64,000 nt of DNA. It comes from Hyphomonadaceae bacterium. Its GTDB lineage: Bacteria; Pseudomonadota; Alphaproteobacteria; Caulobacterales; Aquidulcibacteraceae. The stretch covers positions 1 to 64,000 of the forward strand of contig JALHQO010000014.1 in assembly GCA_022841905.1 (NCBI GenBank), written 5' to 3'. The notes under the pieces were generated by a model that was given only the letters and a program-made list of their open reading frames with translations, did not search any database and was not told the DNA's origin. The first letter of the stretch is position 1, and every line of letters starts with the position of its first letter. The position numbers were made by a program, and so were the translations under genes. Below, in pieces: positions 56,966-64,000 of the stretch.

Positions 56966-57409
56966 GCGGCGCTCCCCACCGTCAAGTGTAGCACTTCAGC
57001 TCAGCCCCTCAACGACGAGTACTGACGCTGAAAGTCCGTTGAGCGGCACGCAGGCTGGAAAGGCCGTTATTGGGATGAAGTGCTCGTGCCGATGAGCAGA
57101 TAACTACCGATTATCGACTCATCGATCCGTTGCGACCGAACCGCAGCGATCAGCGGGGGAGTCGAACCGTTCAGCGCATAAGTGATGATCGTGGCGCGGC
57201 GGTGAGCGGGCCAAGCCACGGACCCGATAAGCGCGCCAAAGCCGACGCTCATTGCGATACGGCCGACCGGCAATCGGTGACCCCAAATCAGGCGGTGACC
57301 TCCGTCGAGAGAAGCCCCGACCATTTTCTTTCAAACGTTCGACTAAGCGGAGGCTAGACAAGCGCCGTGCGCGCGCGCGTTATCTCACCAACGATAGGGA
57401 GCGCATACC
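56966..57409. other. Intergenic region at the right edge of the putative island
   Basis: A 444-base stretch without a confident gene. A minus-strand frame at 57067-57324 (85 residues, one hydrophobic patch GFGALIGSVAW) is possible but has no ribosome-binding site or relatives that I recognise. The right attachment site of the island would be expected here or slightly downstream. The last 20 bases carry AGGGAG before the next gene. Confidence 0.4.
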
Positions 57410-58324
57410 ATGGATGCTTCACAGCTTATGTTCAAAGAAGGCTTGATGCGCGGTGAGCGCATCCTGGTCACTGGCGGTGGCTCTGGCCTCGGCAAGGAGA
57501 TGACCGAGGCGTTCGTGAAATTAGGCGCCGATGTCTACATCTGCGGGCGCAGGGGCGATGTGCTGAAGGAAACCGCCGACGAGATCATGGGTATGCACGG
57601 CGGCAATGTCTGGCCGATCCCGTGCGACATTCGTAACGCCGAAGCGATTCACGAAATGGTGGATCAGATTTGGGCGACAGGCGGCGCACTCACCGGGCTC
57701 ATGAACAACGCCGCTGGCAATTTCATCTCACGCACCGAAGACCTGACGCCGAAGGGTTTCGACGCGATCTCCAACATCGTCTTTCGCGGCTCGTTCTACG
57801 TGACGCACGACATTGGCAAGCGCTGGATCGCCGAAGGCAAGAAAGGCAACGTTTGCTCTATCATCGTCACCTGGGTTTGGGATGGCGGCCCGTTCACGGT
57901 GCCTTCGGCCATGTCAAAGGCCGGCATCGACGTCATGACCAAATCGCTCGCCATCGAGTGGGGTCGCTATGGCATTCGCCTCAATACAATTGCCCCAGGA
58001 CCGTTCCCGACTAAGGGCGCTTGGGAGCGGCTCTCGCCAGGCCGTGACGCGGCGACAGCAAGCGCGAGCGTCGGTGTCGACAACCCATCTATCCACGGCC
58101 GCATTGGGAAGATGCACGAACTCTGCAATCTCGCAGTTCTGTTGATGGCGCCCGGCGCTGAGTACATAAACGGTCAGACCATCGCGATTGATGGCGGCCA
58201 GCATCTGTTAAACGAAGGCGGATTTTATGGTCTCTTGTCGCAATGGGGCGACGCGGAATGGGAAGCCGCCCGCGAGGCGATCAAGGGCGCCAACGAAAAA
58301 GATCGGGCCAAGCGCACCACATAA
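57410..58324 (+). CDS. 2,4-dienoyl-CoA-reductase-like SDR
   Basis: A 304-residue short-chain dehydrogenase. The cofactor loop TGGGSGLG is at residues 21-28, with NNAAGNFI near 99-106. The usual catalytic Tyr-x3-Lys is Ser166-x3-Lys170 (VPSAMSKAGID), which together with LNTIAPGPFPTKGAWERL is the pattern of mitochondrial-type 2,4-dienoyl-CoA reductases. These reduce dienoyl-CoA intermediates of unsaturated fatty acids with NADPH. The long C-terminal tail is as in that family. It is single, followed by 250 non-coding bases. Confidence 0.85.
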   Translation: MDASQLMFKEGLMRGERILVTGGGSGLGKEMTEAFVKLGADVYICGRRGDVLKETADEIMGMHGGNVWPIPCDIRNAEAIHEMVDQIWATGGALTGLMNNAAGNFISRTEDLTPKGFDAISNIVFRGSFYVTHDIGKRWIAEGKKGNVCSIIVTWVWDGGPFTVPSAMSKAGIDVMTKSLAIEWGRYGIRLNTIAPGPFPTKGAWERLSPGRDAATASASVGVDNPSIHGRIGKMHELCNLAVLLMAPGAEYINGQTIAIDGGQHLLNEGGFYGLLSQWGDAEWEAAREAIKGANEKDRAKRTT

Positions 58325-58577
58325 AAGTACGGCGCGCCTTGGCTCACGCAACATGACCATCGGCTGGATTTGAACGGCCAAGCCCGTCGTAAAATGTGTC
58401 GATCCGGCGCGTGCTGGTCCGTAGCGGACGCAATGCGAGCGCAAGTCACGAGACGAACCAGCCCTTGGCGACGGCAGCCGTCCGCCAAACCAGGGCTCCG
58501 GCCGGGAAGGCGAACTGTTCAGCGAAGGATCGATGTCGAGGGCGTTGCCGGCTGAGGGAAAGTCTTTCAGTGGCAAA

Positions 58578-59504
58578 TCACGATCGCCTTAGCCCGGCTA
58601 CAGCGCGCTTAAGCGCGTCGACAGAACTAGCACGCGCCTTGATCGCGATGGTCGCGGTCTGTGCATGCATGAACCCGTGGACACCACCGGCGTATACATC
58701 GAACTCGATTTCAACGCCGGCTAAATCGAGCGCGCGCGCGAAGCGCGCATTTTCGCCGAAGAATAGATCGCAATCACCAACGGCAAGATAGGTGGGGGGC
58801 ATTCCTGAGAGGTCACGCGCGCGACCAGGCGCGGCGTAGATTGGAACGGATTCGGCGCTGATGGCCTCGCCTAGATAGCAACGCCAAGCGAACTGATTGC
58901 TTGGCCCGCTCCAGACCGGCACATTGTCTGCTCCAACTCCTGCAGCAGTGCGGTCATCAAGCATTGGATAGATCAGGTGGAGAAAAGCCGGCCGGTCTTT
59001 ACCGGTGTCGCGAAGTTTGAGCGCCAGCCCCGCTGCTAGCCCGCCGCCTGCGCTTTCACCGATGAAGCCAATGCGGGAGCCGTCAATGCGCCATCGTGGG
59101 GCGTCGGCGAGGAGAAAGGCAAAGGCCGCAGCACAATCGTCGAGAGGAGCGGGATATGTAGCCTCCGGCGCCAAGCGATAATCCACCGACGCGATGATGC
59201 ATTGAGCTTCCGCAGCGAGCGCTCGCATCGACGGCGCCTCCGATAGAGCGCTGCCGCCAACGAATCCACCTCCGTGGATATGGAGCGCACATGGCGCTGC
59301 TGTGAGAAGGCCAACGGGGCGATGCATCAACAGGCGCACGCCCGGAGAAGTCGGCAGTGTCACCGATTCAGAGATGACTTGCAGGTCATCCGGTTGTGCG
59401 ACCACGCCCACCGTCATTTTGCGAAAGTCGCTGAGGGTTTCGGCGCTCAGATGGAAATGCTTGAAGCGCTCCACAAAATCGCAAAGCTCTGGGTCAATAT
59501 TCAC
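58578..59504 (-). CDS. Alpha/beta hydrolase, hormone-sensitive-lipase family
   Basis: A 308-residue esterase. The oxyanion-hole HGGGFVGGS, the nucleophile elbow GESAGGGLA, the acid in VGDCDLFFGEN and the His in GGVHGFMHA give the full triad of the HSL (family IV) group. It should hydrolyse small acyl esters or lactones. The preferred start is GTG 59504, which overlaps the stop of the transketolase-like gene as GTGA; a TTG 21 bases upstream is possible. It is the last gene of the minus-strand catabolic operon. Confidence 0.88.
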   Translation of the reverse strand: MNIDPELCDFVERFKHFHLSAETLSDFRKMTVGVVAQPDDLQVISESVTLPTSPGVRLLMHRPVGLLTAAPCALHIHGGGFVGGSALSEAPSMRALAAEAQCIIASVDYRLAPEATYPAPLDDCAAAFAFLLADAPRWRIDGSRIGFIGESAGGGLAAGLALKLRDTGKDRPAFLHLIYPMLDDRTAAGVGADNVPVWSGPSNQFAWRCYLGEAISAESVPIYAAPGRARDLSGMPPTYLAVGDCDLFFGENARFARALDLAGVEIEFDVYAGGVHGFMHAQTATIAIKARASSVDALKRAVAGLRRS

Positions 59505-61873
59505 GAGCGCGGCGTCCGGCGCCAACGAGCAGCTTGGTGCGTCGCAGCGATTACGGAGGCCGCGTCAATTCCATGCTTTGCATAGAGGTCGGGCAGATCG
59601 CCTGACTCTCCAAAGCGCGTGACGCCCAACGCGTGCACCGGATGTCGGGCCACTGCGCCTATCCACGAAAGCGTGAGAGGATGACCGTCAATCAAGGTGA
59701 CTAGTCCGGCGTCAGCAGGCACGAGCGACAATAAGGACTCTATATGCGCCGCTCGCCTCATGCCTTTAGCGCGATCGGCACAGGCCGCGTGCCAATCATT
59801 GTAGAGCCTGTCAGGCGAGGTGATCGCAAGCAGGCCAAGCCTTGGATAGTCCTCGATGAGGGTTGCAACTGCCTCCATCGCTTCTGGCGCAATAGCGCCG
59901 CAATAAGCGATGGCGACCGGGCTTGAACCTTCGGGCTTGCGCAACCAATAAGCGCCTTCGATCAGGTCCGCTTCCTGCTCTTCACTCAGCGCGCGCGGCA
60001 ACTGCGGAATAGTGCGCGTAGAGAGTCGCAAATAAACGGAGCCACCTTGTTTGGCCTGCATGTGGCCAAAGCCCCAGCGCATGAGCGTTGAAAGCTCATC
60101 GACATAAGCAGGCTCGAAATATGCCAGGCCCGGCTGACCAATGCCGATCAGCGGGCTGTTGACGGATTGGTGGGCGCCGCCCTCCGGCGCAAGGGTGATG
60201 CCCGAAGGTGTGGCTACCAGCATAAAGCGGGCGTCCTGATAGCAGCCGTAGTTCAACGCATCGAGGCCGCGGGCAATGAAGGGATCGTAAAGCGTGCCAA
60301 TCGGCAAAAGGCGTTCGCCCCAAAGATCGCCAGCGAGGCCCAAAGCCGCCAACAATAGAAACAGATTGTTCTCAGCGATCCCGAGCTCAATGTGTTGGCC
60401 CGTCGAACCACCGCCCCATTTTTGCGTCGATGGGATCTTCGCGTCGCGAAAAACGTCCGGCGAAGGGTTGCGCCGAAAGAGGCCGCATAGATTTACAAAC
60501 CCACCAAGATTGGTGGAGACGGTGACGTCCGGCGAGGTGGTGACAAGTCGCGCAGCGAAGTCAGGGTCGGCTTTGACAAGGTCGACGAGAATGCGCCCGA
60601 AGCCCGCTTGCGTGGACATTTCTTCGGCGCGAGGTCGCGGAAAAGTCTGACGGTCTGGGATCTCGATGAGGGACGCGACAGTTGGGGCGGTCTTTGTCGC
60701 GCGCGCAAAGGGCGTCGATGAAAGAAAGGTGCGAAGCGCTGCGGCGTCTTGTGGGGCTAGTCCCGCAAAAGGGGCCCATTCATGCCCACCTGCGATCCCC
60801 ATACTCTCACGCAAAGCTTCGATTTGGGTCGGGGTCATTAGGCCGGCGTGATTGTCTTTGTGACCCGCGAACGGAAGCCCGTGGCCCTTGATCGTGTAGG
60901 CGGTGAACAGCGTAGGCGTGTCATCGTCCGCTGCCGCAAAAGCCTCAAGCAGCGTGTCCACGCAGTGGCCGCCGAGGCCGGTCATCAAAGCGTCGAGGCT
61001 GTCATCGTCGTATGATTCGATGAGGGCTTGGCCACGCGGGCTAAGATCACGGGAGAGCCGTCCACGCCACGCACTCGCGCCTTGATAGGTGAGTGCTGCG
61101 TAATCTGCGTTGGCGCACTGATCGATCCAGTCTCGCAATTCGTTGCCGCCGGCGCGCGCGAACGCTTCACGTTGCCGCTTGCCATATTTGAGCGTGACGA
61201 CACGCCATCCCGCAGTGTCAAAGATGTCCTCGAAACGGTCGAACATGCGATCTGCGGTAGTCGCATCTAAGCTTTGGCGATTGTAGTCGACGATCCACCA
61301 CATGTTGCGAATGTTGTGCTTGTACGCCTCAATGAGGGCTTCGTAGATGTTGCCTTCGTCGAGTTCAGCGTCGCCAAGAAGAGCGATCATGCGGCCTTCG
61401 CGCGCGGCATCAAGCCAACCATGGGCTTTGAGATAATCCTGTGTCAGCGAAGCGAAAGCTGTGATGGCGACACCCAGACCCACAGAGCCGGTGGAAAAAT
61501 CCACGTTGATCTTGTCTTTGGTGCGAGAAGGGTACGATTGGGCGCCGCCAAGACTGCGGAAGCTCTGTAATTGCTCAAGGCTCTGGCGTCCGAGCATGTA
61601 TTCGATCGCGTGCAACACCGGAGAAGCGTGAGGCTTGACCGCGACTCGGTCGGCTTCACGCAAGGCGGCGAAATAGAGCGTCGCCATGATGGTGGTCATT
61701 GAGGCGCACGAGGCTTGGTGCCCACCGACCTTTAGCCCATCGCGGCTCTCCCGCAGATGATTGGCGTTGTGGATGGTCCACGCCGAAAGCCATCGGAGCC
61801 GCGCGTCGAGCAGCTCGAGCATGCGCACTTGTTCGGTGTTGGTGATGACATCAGGCGCAGTCAGAGTATTCAT
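59501..61873 (-). CDS. Transketolase-like / homodimeric 2-oxoacid dehydrogenase E1 (AceE type)
   Basis: A 790-residue thiamine-diphosphate enzyme. GGHQASCASMTTIMATLYF begins the pyrophosphate region, the ThDP motif is GDAELDEGN (167-175) with VDYNRQSLD, and the second domain has IELGIAENNLFLLLAALG and PEGGAHQSV. The order of domains and the AceE-like ends point to the homodimeric E1 group, although E. coli AceE is about 100 residues longer. No E2 or E3 gene is nearby. Placed between an acyl-CoA synthetase and an esterase, it may act on a 2-oxoacid or ketose from a catabolic route. Confidence 0.85.
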   Translation of the reverse strand: MNTLTAPDVITNTEQVRMLELLDARLRWLSAWTIHNANHLRESRDGLKVGGHQASCASMTTIMATLYFAALREADRVAVKPHASPVLHAIEYMLGRQSLEQLQSFRSLGGAQSYPSRTKDKINVDFSTGSVGLGVAITAFASLTQDYLKAHGWLDAAREGRMIALLGDAELDEGNIYEALIEAYKHNIRNMWWIVDYNRQSLDATTADRMFDRFEDIFDTAGWRVVTLKYGKRQREAFARAGGNELRDWIDQCANADYAALTYQGASAWRGRLSRDLSPRGQALIESYDDDSLDALMTGLGGHCVDTLLEAFAAADDDTPTLFTAYTIKGHGLPFAGHKDNHAGLMTPTQIEALRESMGIAGGHEWAPFAGLAPQDAAALRTFLSSTPFARATKTAPTVASLIEIPDRQTFPRPRAEEMSTQAGFGRILVDLVKADPDFAARLVTTSPDVTVSTNLGGFVNLCGLFRRNPSPDVFRDAKIPSTQKWGGGSTGQHIELGIAENNLFLLLAALGLAGDLWGERLLPIGTLYDPFIARGLDALNYGCYQDARFMLVATPSGITLAPEGGAHQSVNSPLIGIGQPGLAYFEPAYVDELSTLMRWGFGHMQAKQGGSVYLRLSTRTIPQLPRALSEEQEADLIEGAYWLRKPEGSSPVAIAYCGAIAPEAMEAVATLIEDYPRLGLLAITSPDRLYNDWHAACADRAKGMRRAAHIESLLSLVPADAGLVTLIDGHPLTLSWIGAVARHPVHALGVTRFGESGDLPDLYAKHGIDAASVIAATHQAARWRRTPRS

Positions 61874-61891
61874 TTGGGCTGCTTTTAGACT

Positions 61892-63427
61892 TCAGATCTG
61901 ACGATCGTGTCCGATCCAATAGGGCTCGCGCAGGCGGCGTTTAAAGATCTTGCCTGAATCTTCGCGTGGTAGAGCGACCTCGATCTTCACGACGCGCGGC
62001 AGTTTAAAATCTGCAAGTCGTGGCTGAAGAAACGCGCGCACGCTTTGAAGGTCTGGATCGGCGCCCGGACGGGGCTCGACGACGGCACAAACCTGTTCGC
62101 CGAATTCTGGGTGGGGTATGCCAAAGACCGCGCAATCTGCGACTTCGGGCATTGTCAGGAGTTCAGCCTCTATCTCCGCAGGATAAATGTTCACTCCGCC
62201 GCTAATGATGATGTCGCGGGCACGGTCGCGCAGAAACAGAAAGCCGTCCTCGTCGAGATAGCCGATGTCGCCAAGCGATACGAAGCCATCCCTTTCGATC
62301 GCAGCGCGATCTTTCTCGCGCTGATGATAGGTAAAGTCGGGAAAGGCTGAGTTGCGGATGTAGACCTCGCCGACTTCCCCAGGCGCCAATATCGCCCCGT
62401 CGGGCGAGATAATGCGGAGAGCGCAACCGTCCATTGCTTTGCCGACGGTGCCGGGTTTTGCGAGAGCTTCTTCAGATGTGCACGCGACGACGCCGCCGGT
62501 TTCGGTGCCCCCATAATATTCTCGTATGACCGGGCCCCACCATTCGATCATGGCGCGCTTTACGTTTGGTGGGCAGGGCGCAGCAGCGTGGGCGACAAAT
62601 TCAAGCGAAGATAGGTCATAGCCGTTGCGCGTTGCCTCCGGCAGCGCCAGAAGTCTTGAGAACATTGTTGGCACCATGTGCACATGCGTGATGGCGTGCG
62701 TCGCAATGAGCGCCAGAAGCGCCTCCGGTTCGAATTTTGGCTGAAGGACCACCAGCCCGCCTGCGCGCGCTGCCCAGAGGCCGTAAAGATTCGGAGCGGC
62801 GTGGTACATCGGCCCAGTGATGACCGTGCGCACGGGGCGGGTTAGCGATAGTCCCAGCGCCGTTTCTACGAGGCCCGCCATCGACGCTGCCATCGCCGCA
62901 TCAGCCGGTGCGCGGCGAACCCCTTTGGGTTTTCCGGTGGTGCCAGACGTATAGATGATGGCGTTGCGACTGGGCGTAACTGGCCCGGTCCAGGGGGCGC
63001 TTTTGGCGATGAGTGCTTCCCAACGCAGCGATGCGCTTGGCGGGGGCGTTGGGGGCGCCGCCAAATCGTATGCCCGCACGATCTCGCTCGGAGTGTCTAC
63101 GACAATCAGCTTGATGCCGTCTGGCAATATCGCCTTTACCTCGCCGAGGAGGTCTTGGTGGACAATCAGTGCTTTGGCGGCGCTATCTTGCAGGATGTAG
63201 CCGATCTCATTGGCTTTGAAGTGCCAGTTGATCGGCACCGCATAGGCGCCCAGACGGTCCGCAGCGAAACTTGCTTCGAAGAATGCGAAGTCATTGCGCA
63301 AGAGCGTTGCGACGCAATCGCCTTCACCAACGCCTAGGTTGGCCAAGGCAGTGGCGCCCCGTGCGGCTCTTTCATCGAGGTGTTGCTTATCGAGCCGCCG
63401 ATCGCCGCTTAAAATCGCCCCGCTCAT
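61892..63427 (-). CDS. AMP-forming acyl-CoA synthetase
   Basis: A 511-residue ANL-family ligase. The P-loop YTSGTTGKPKGV is at residues 159-170, the adenine site YYGGTETGG, the hinge GYLDEDGFLFLRDRARDIIISGG, and the C-terminal catalytic Lys in REDSGKIFKRRLR. It activates a carboxylic acid to acyl-CoA. The start follows a strong GGAGGAG. It lies 18 bases upstream of the transketolase-like gene and 68 bases after the racemase-family gene. The first residues lack the usual 20-residue lead, so it is slightly short. Confidence 0.92.
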   Translation of the reverse strand: MSGAILSGDRRLDKQHLDERAARGATALANLGVGEGDCVATLLRNDFAFFEASFAADRLGAYAVPINWHFKANEIGYILQDSAAKALIVHQDLLGEVKAILPDGIKLIVVDTPSEIVRAYDLAAPPTPPPSASLRWEALIAKSAPWTGPVTPSRNAIIYTSGTTGKPKGVRRAPADAAMAASMAGLVETALGLSLTRPVRTVITGPMYHAAPNLYGLWAARAGGLVVLQPKFEPEALLALIATHAITHVHMVPTMFSRLLALPEATRNGYDLSSLEFVAHAAAPCPPNVKRAMIEWWGPVIREYYGGTETGGVVACTSEEALAKPGTVGKAMDGCALRIISPDGAILAPGEVGEVYIRNSAFPDFTYHQREKDRAAIERDGFVSLGDIGYLDEDGFLFLRDRARDIIISGGVNIYPAEIEAELLTMPEVADCAVFGIPHPEFGEQVCAVVEPRPGADPDLQSVRAFLQPRLADFKLPRVVKIEVALPREDSGKIFKRRLREPYWIGHDRQI

Positions 63428-63495
63428 AAATCCGCTCCTCCGTGTCTGAACGTCAAGCTCTCATGCCTTGAACGATCGGTCAATTAATGCGGCGG

Positions 63496-64000
63496 TCAGA
63501 TTGCGATATCCCAATCGCGCCAAACGCTGCCGTCATCGGCGCCAACGCGCGGTGGTGGGCCCTGTATTGCGCCAGGTGTCTTGGAAAAGCGTGGCGCAGG
63601 TGCGGGTTGGATATGGCCGTTTTGGGTGACGAAGGTCTGGCGCGCCTGATTGTGCGGATGAGCATGGGCTTCGCCCATGGCAAGCACAGGGGAGATGCAA
63701 ACGTCTAAGTGCTGGAGGCGCGACAACCAAGATGCCAGGTCTAGACTGAGAAAGATCGACTCCAGGCGCGCGCGCATTGCGGGCCAGTCGCTTTCGTCGT
63801 GCTGGCGTAGCGCAGCCTCGGCTTCGACGCCAAGCGCGTCCAACAGGCGCGCGTAGAAATGGTGTTCGTAGGCGCCGACGGCGATGTAACCACCGCATGC
63901 GCAGCGATAGGTGTTGTAGAAGGGCGCCGCGCCATCCAGGTCGTTGGCTTCGCGAGCGTCGTTCCACGCGCTCATAATGCGTTTGCCCATGATCATGTTC
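63496..64000 (-). CDS. CaiB/BaiF CoA-transferase / alpha-methylacyl-CoA racemase family, 3' part
   Basis: The gene runs off the window end; about 168 C-terminal residues are visible. GAAPFYNTYRCACGGYIAVGAYEHHFYARLLDAL is recognisable by its parts NTYRC and GYIAVGA, typical of alpha-methylacyl-CoA racemases, and the later CISPVLAMGEAHAHPHNQAR is the family hinge. The catalytic Asp region lies outside the window. It either epimerises 2-methyl-branched acyl-CoA or transfers CoA. It is upstream of the synthetase in the same operon. Confidence 0.85.
   Translation of the reverse strand, partial: NMIMGKRIMSAWNDAREANDLDGAAPFYNTYRCACGGYIAVGAYEHHFYARLLDALGVEAEAALRQHDESDWPAMRARLESIFLSLDLASWLSRLQHLDVCISPVLAMGEAHAHPHNQARQTFVTQNGHIQPAPAPRFSKTPGAIQGPPPRVGADDGSVWRDWDIAI

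Larger units (their letters stand above)
50580..57409. mobile_element. Putative genomic island inserted downstream of tRNA-Ala
   Basis: From the tRNA 3' end to the dienoyl-CoA-reductase gene there are no conserved chromosomal genes. Instead there is a serine-recombinase operon and a cargo of three unrecognised or NTPase genes. The cargo is visibly more A/T-rich than the flanks and uses codons such as GAA, AAA, TTT and ATA more freely. The left boundary is fixed by the tRNA; the right boundary is inferred from the return of metabolic genes and GC-rich codons. No direct repeat of the tRNA 3' end was found at the right side, so the boundaries are not proven. Confidence 0.5.

Noticed and set aside
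50504-57409. Search for a direct repeat of the tRNA-Ala 3' end as right attachment site
   Set aside because: No convincing copy of the T-arm/acceptor sequence was seen between 53.4 and 57.4 kb, so no att pair is claimed.

Overview
The window reads as the chromosome of a GC-rich alphaproteobacterium, most likely of the Caulobacterales/Hyphomonadaceae type. Three things support this: the ChvI-ChvG / PTS-HPr / ahcY / DivL / amgK-murU-addB-addA-trxA gene order, a DivL-like kinase with tyrosine at the phosphoacceptor position, and a perfect CtrA box in front of that kinase. The trpF-trpB-trpA-accD-folC and aroA...cmk-rpsA-ihfB blocks agree with it. The genus is not determined here.

Layout. 1-9.5 kb: tail of a proline-rich protein, an HSD10-like dehydrogenase, an HU with a histone-like tail, membrane and lipoproteins, a tautomerase/aldo-keto reductase/ABC-ATPase operon, a CHCC zinc protein, a PEP-mutase-family enzyme and polA. 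10-21 kb: the chvI-chvG envelope-stress pair, a PTS EIIA and HPr (the expected hprK between them is absent), an M61-like protease, small membrane proteins, a lactonase-like lipoprotein, an MscS-like channel, and ahcY behind an SAH riboswitch, then hsp20. 21-35 kb: divL with its CtrA site, a repeat-rich interval plus a ferredoxin/ferredoxin-reductase/methyltransferase operon where tsaE would be expected, then amgK-murU-addB-addA chained by short overlaps, and trxA. 35-40.5 kb (minus strand): trpF-trpB-(unknown secreted protein)-trpA-accD-folC. 40.5-50.5 kb: mscL, ihfB, rpsA, cmk, a Baeyer-Villiger monooxygenase, a dicarboxylate symporter, aroA, a TIGR02300-type acidic protein and tRNA-Ala(GGC).

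50.6-57.4 kb is an apparent genomic island beginning directly at the 3' end of tRNA-Ala. It holds a serine-recombinase operon (DUF3489, a small unknown protein, DUF2924, recombinase, all with 4-base overlaps). It also holds a compact cargo: a helical protein of unknown function, a KAP-like P-loop NTPase and a multi-pass membrane protein. This cargo is the best candidate in the window for an undescribed, possibly anti-phage, system. 57.4-64 kb is a catabolic cluster for acyl-CoA substrates: a 2,4-dienoyl-CoA-reductase-like SDR, an alpha/beta hydrolase, an AceE/transketolase-like enzyme, an acyl-CoA synthetase and the start of a CaiB/racemase-family gene cut by the window edge.

All functional calls come from reading motifs and family resemblance by eye. 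No database search was run.
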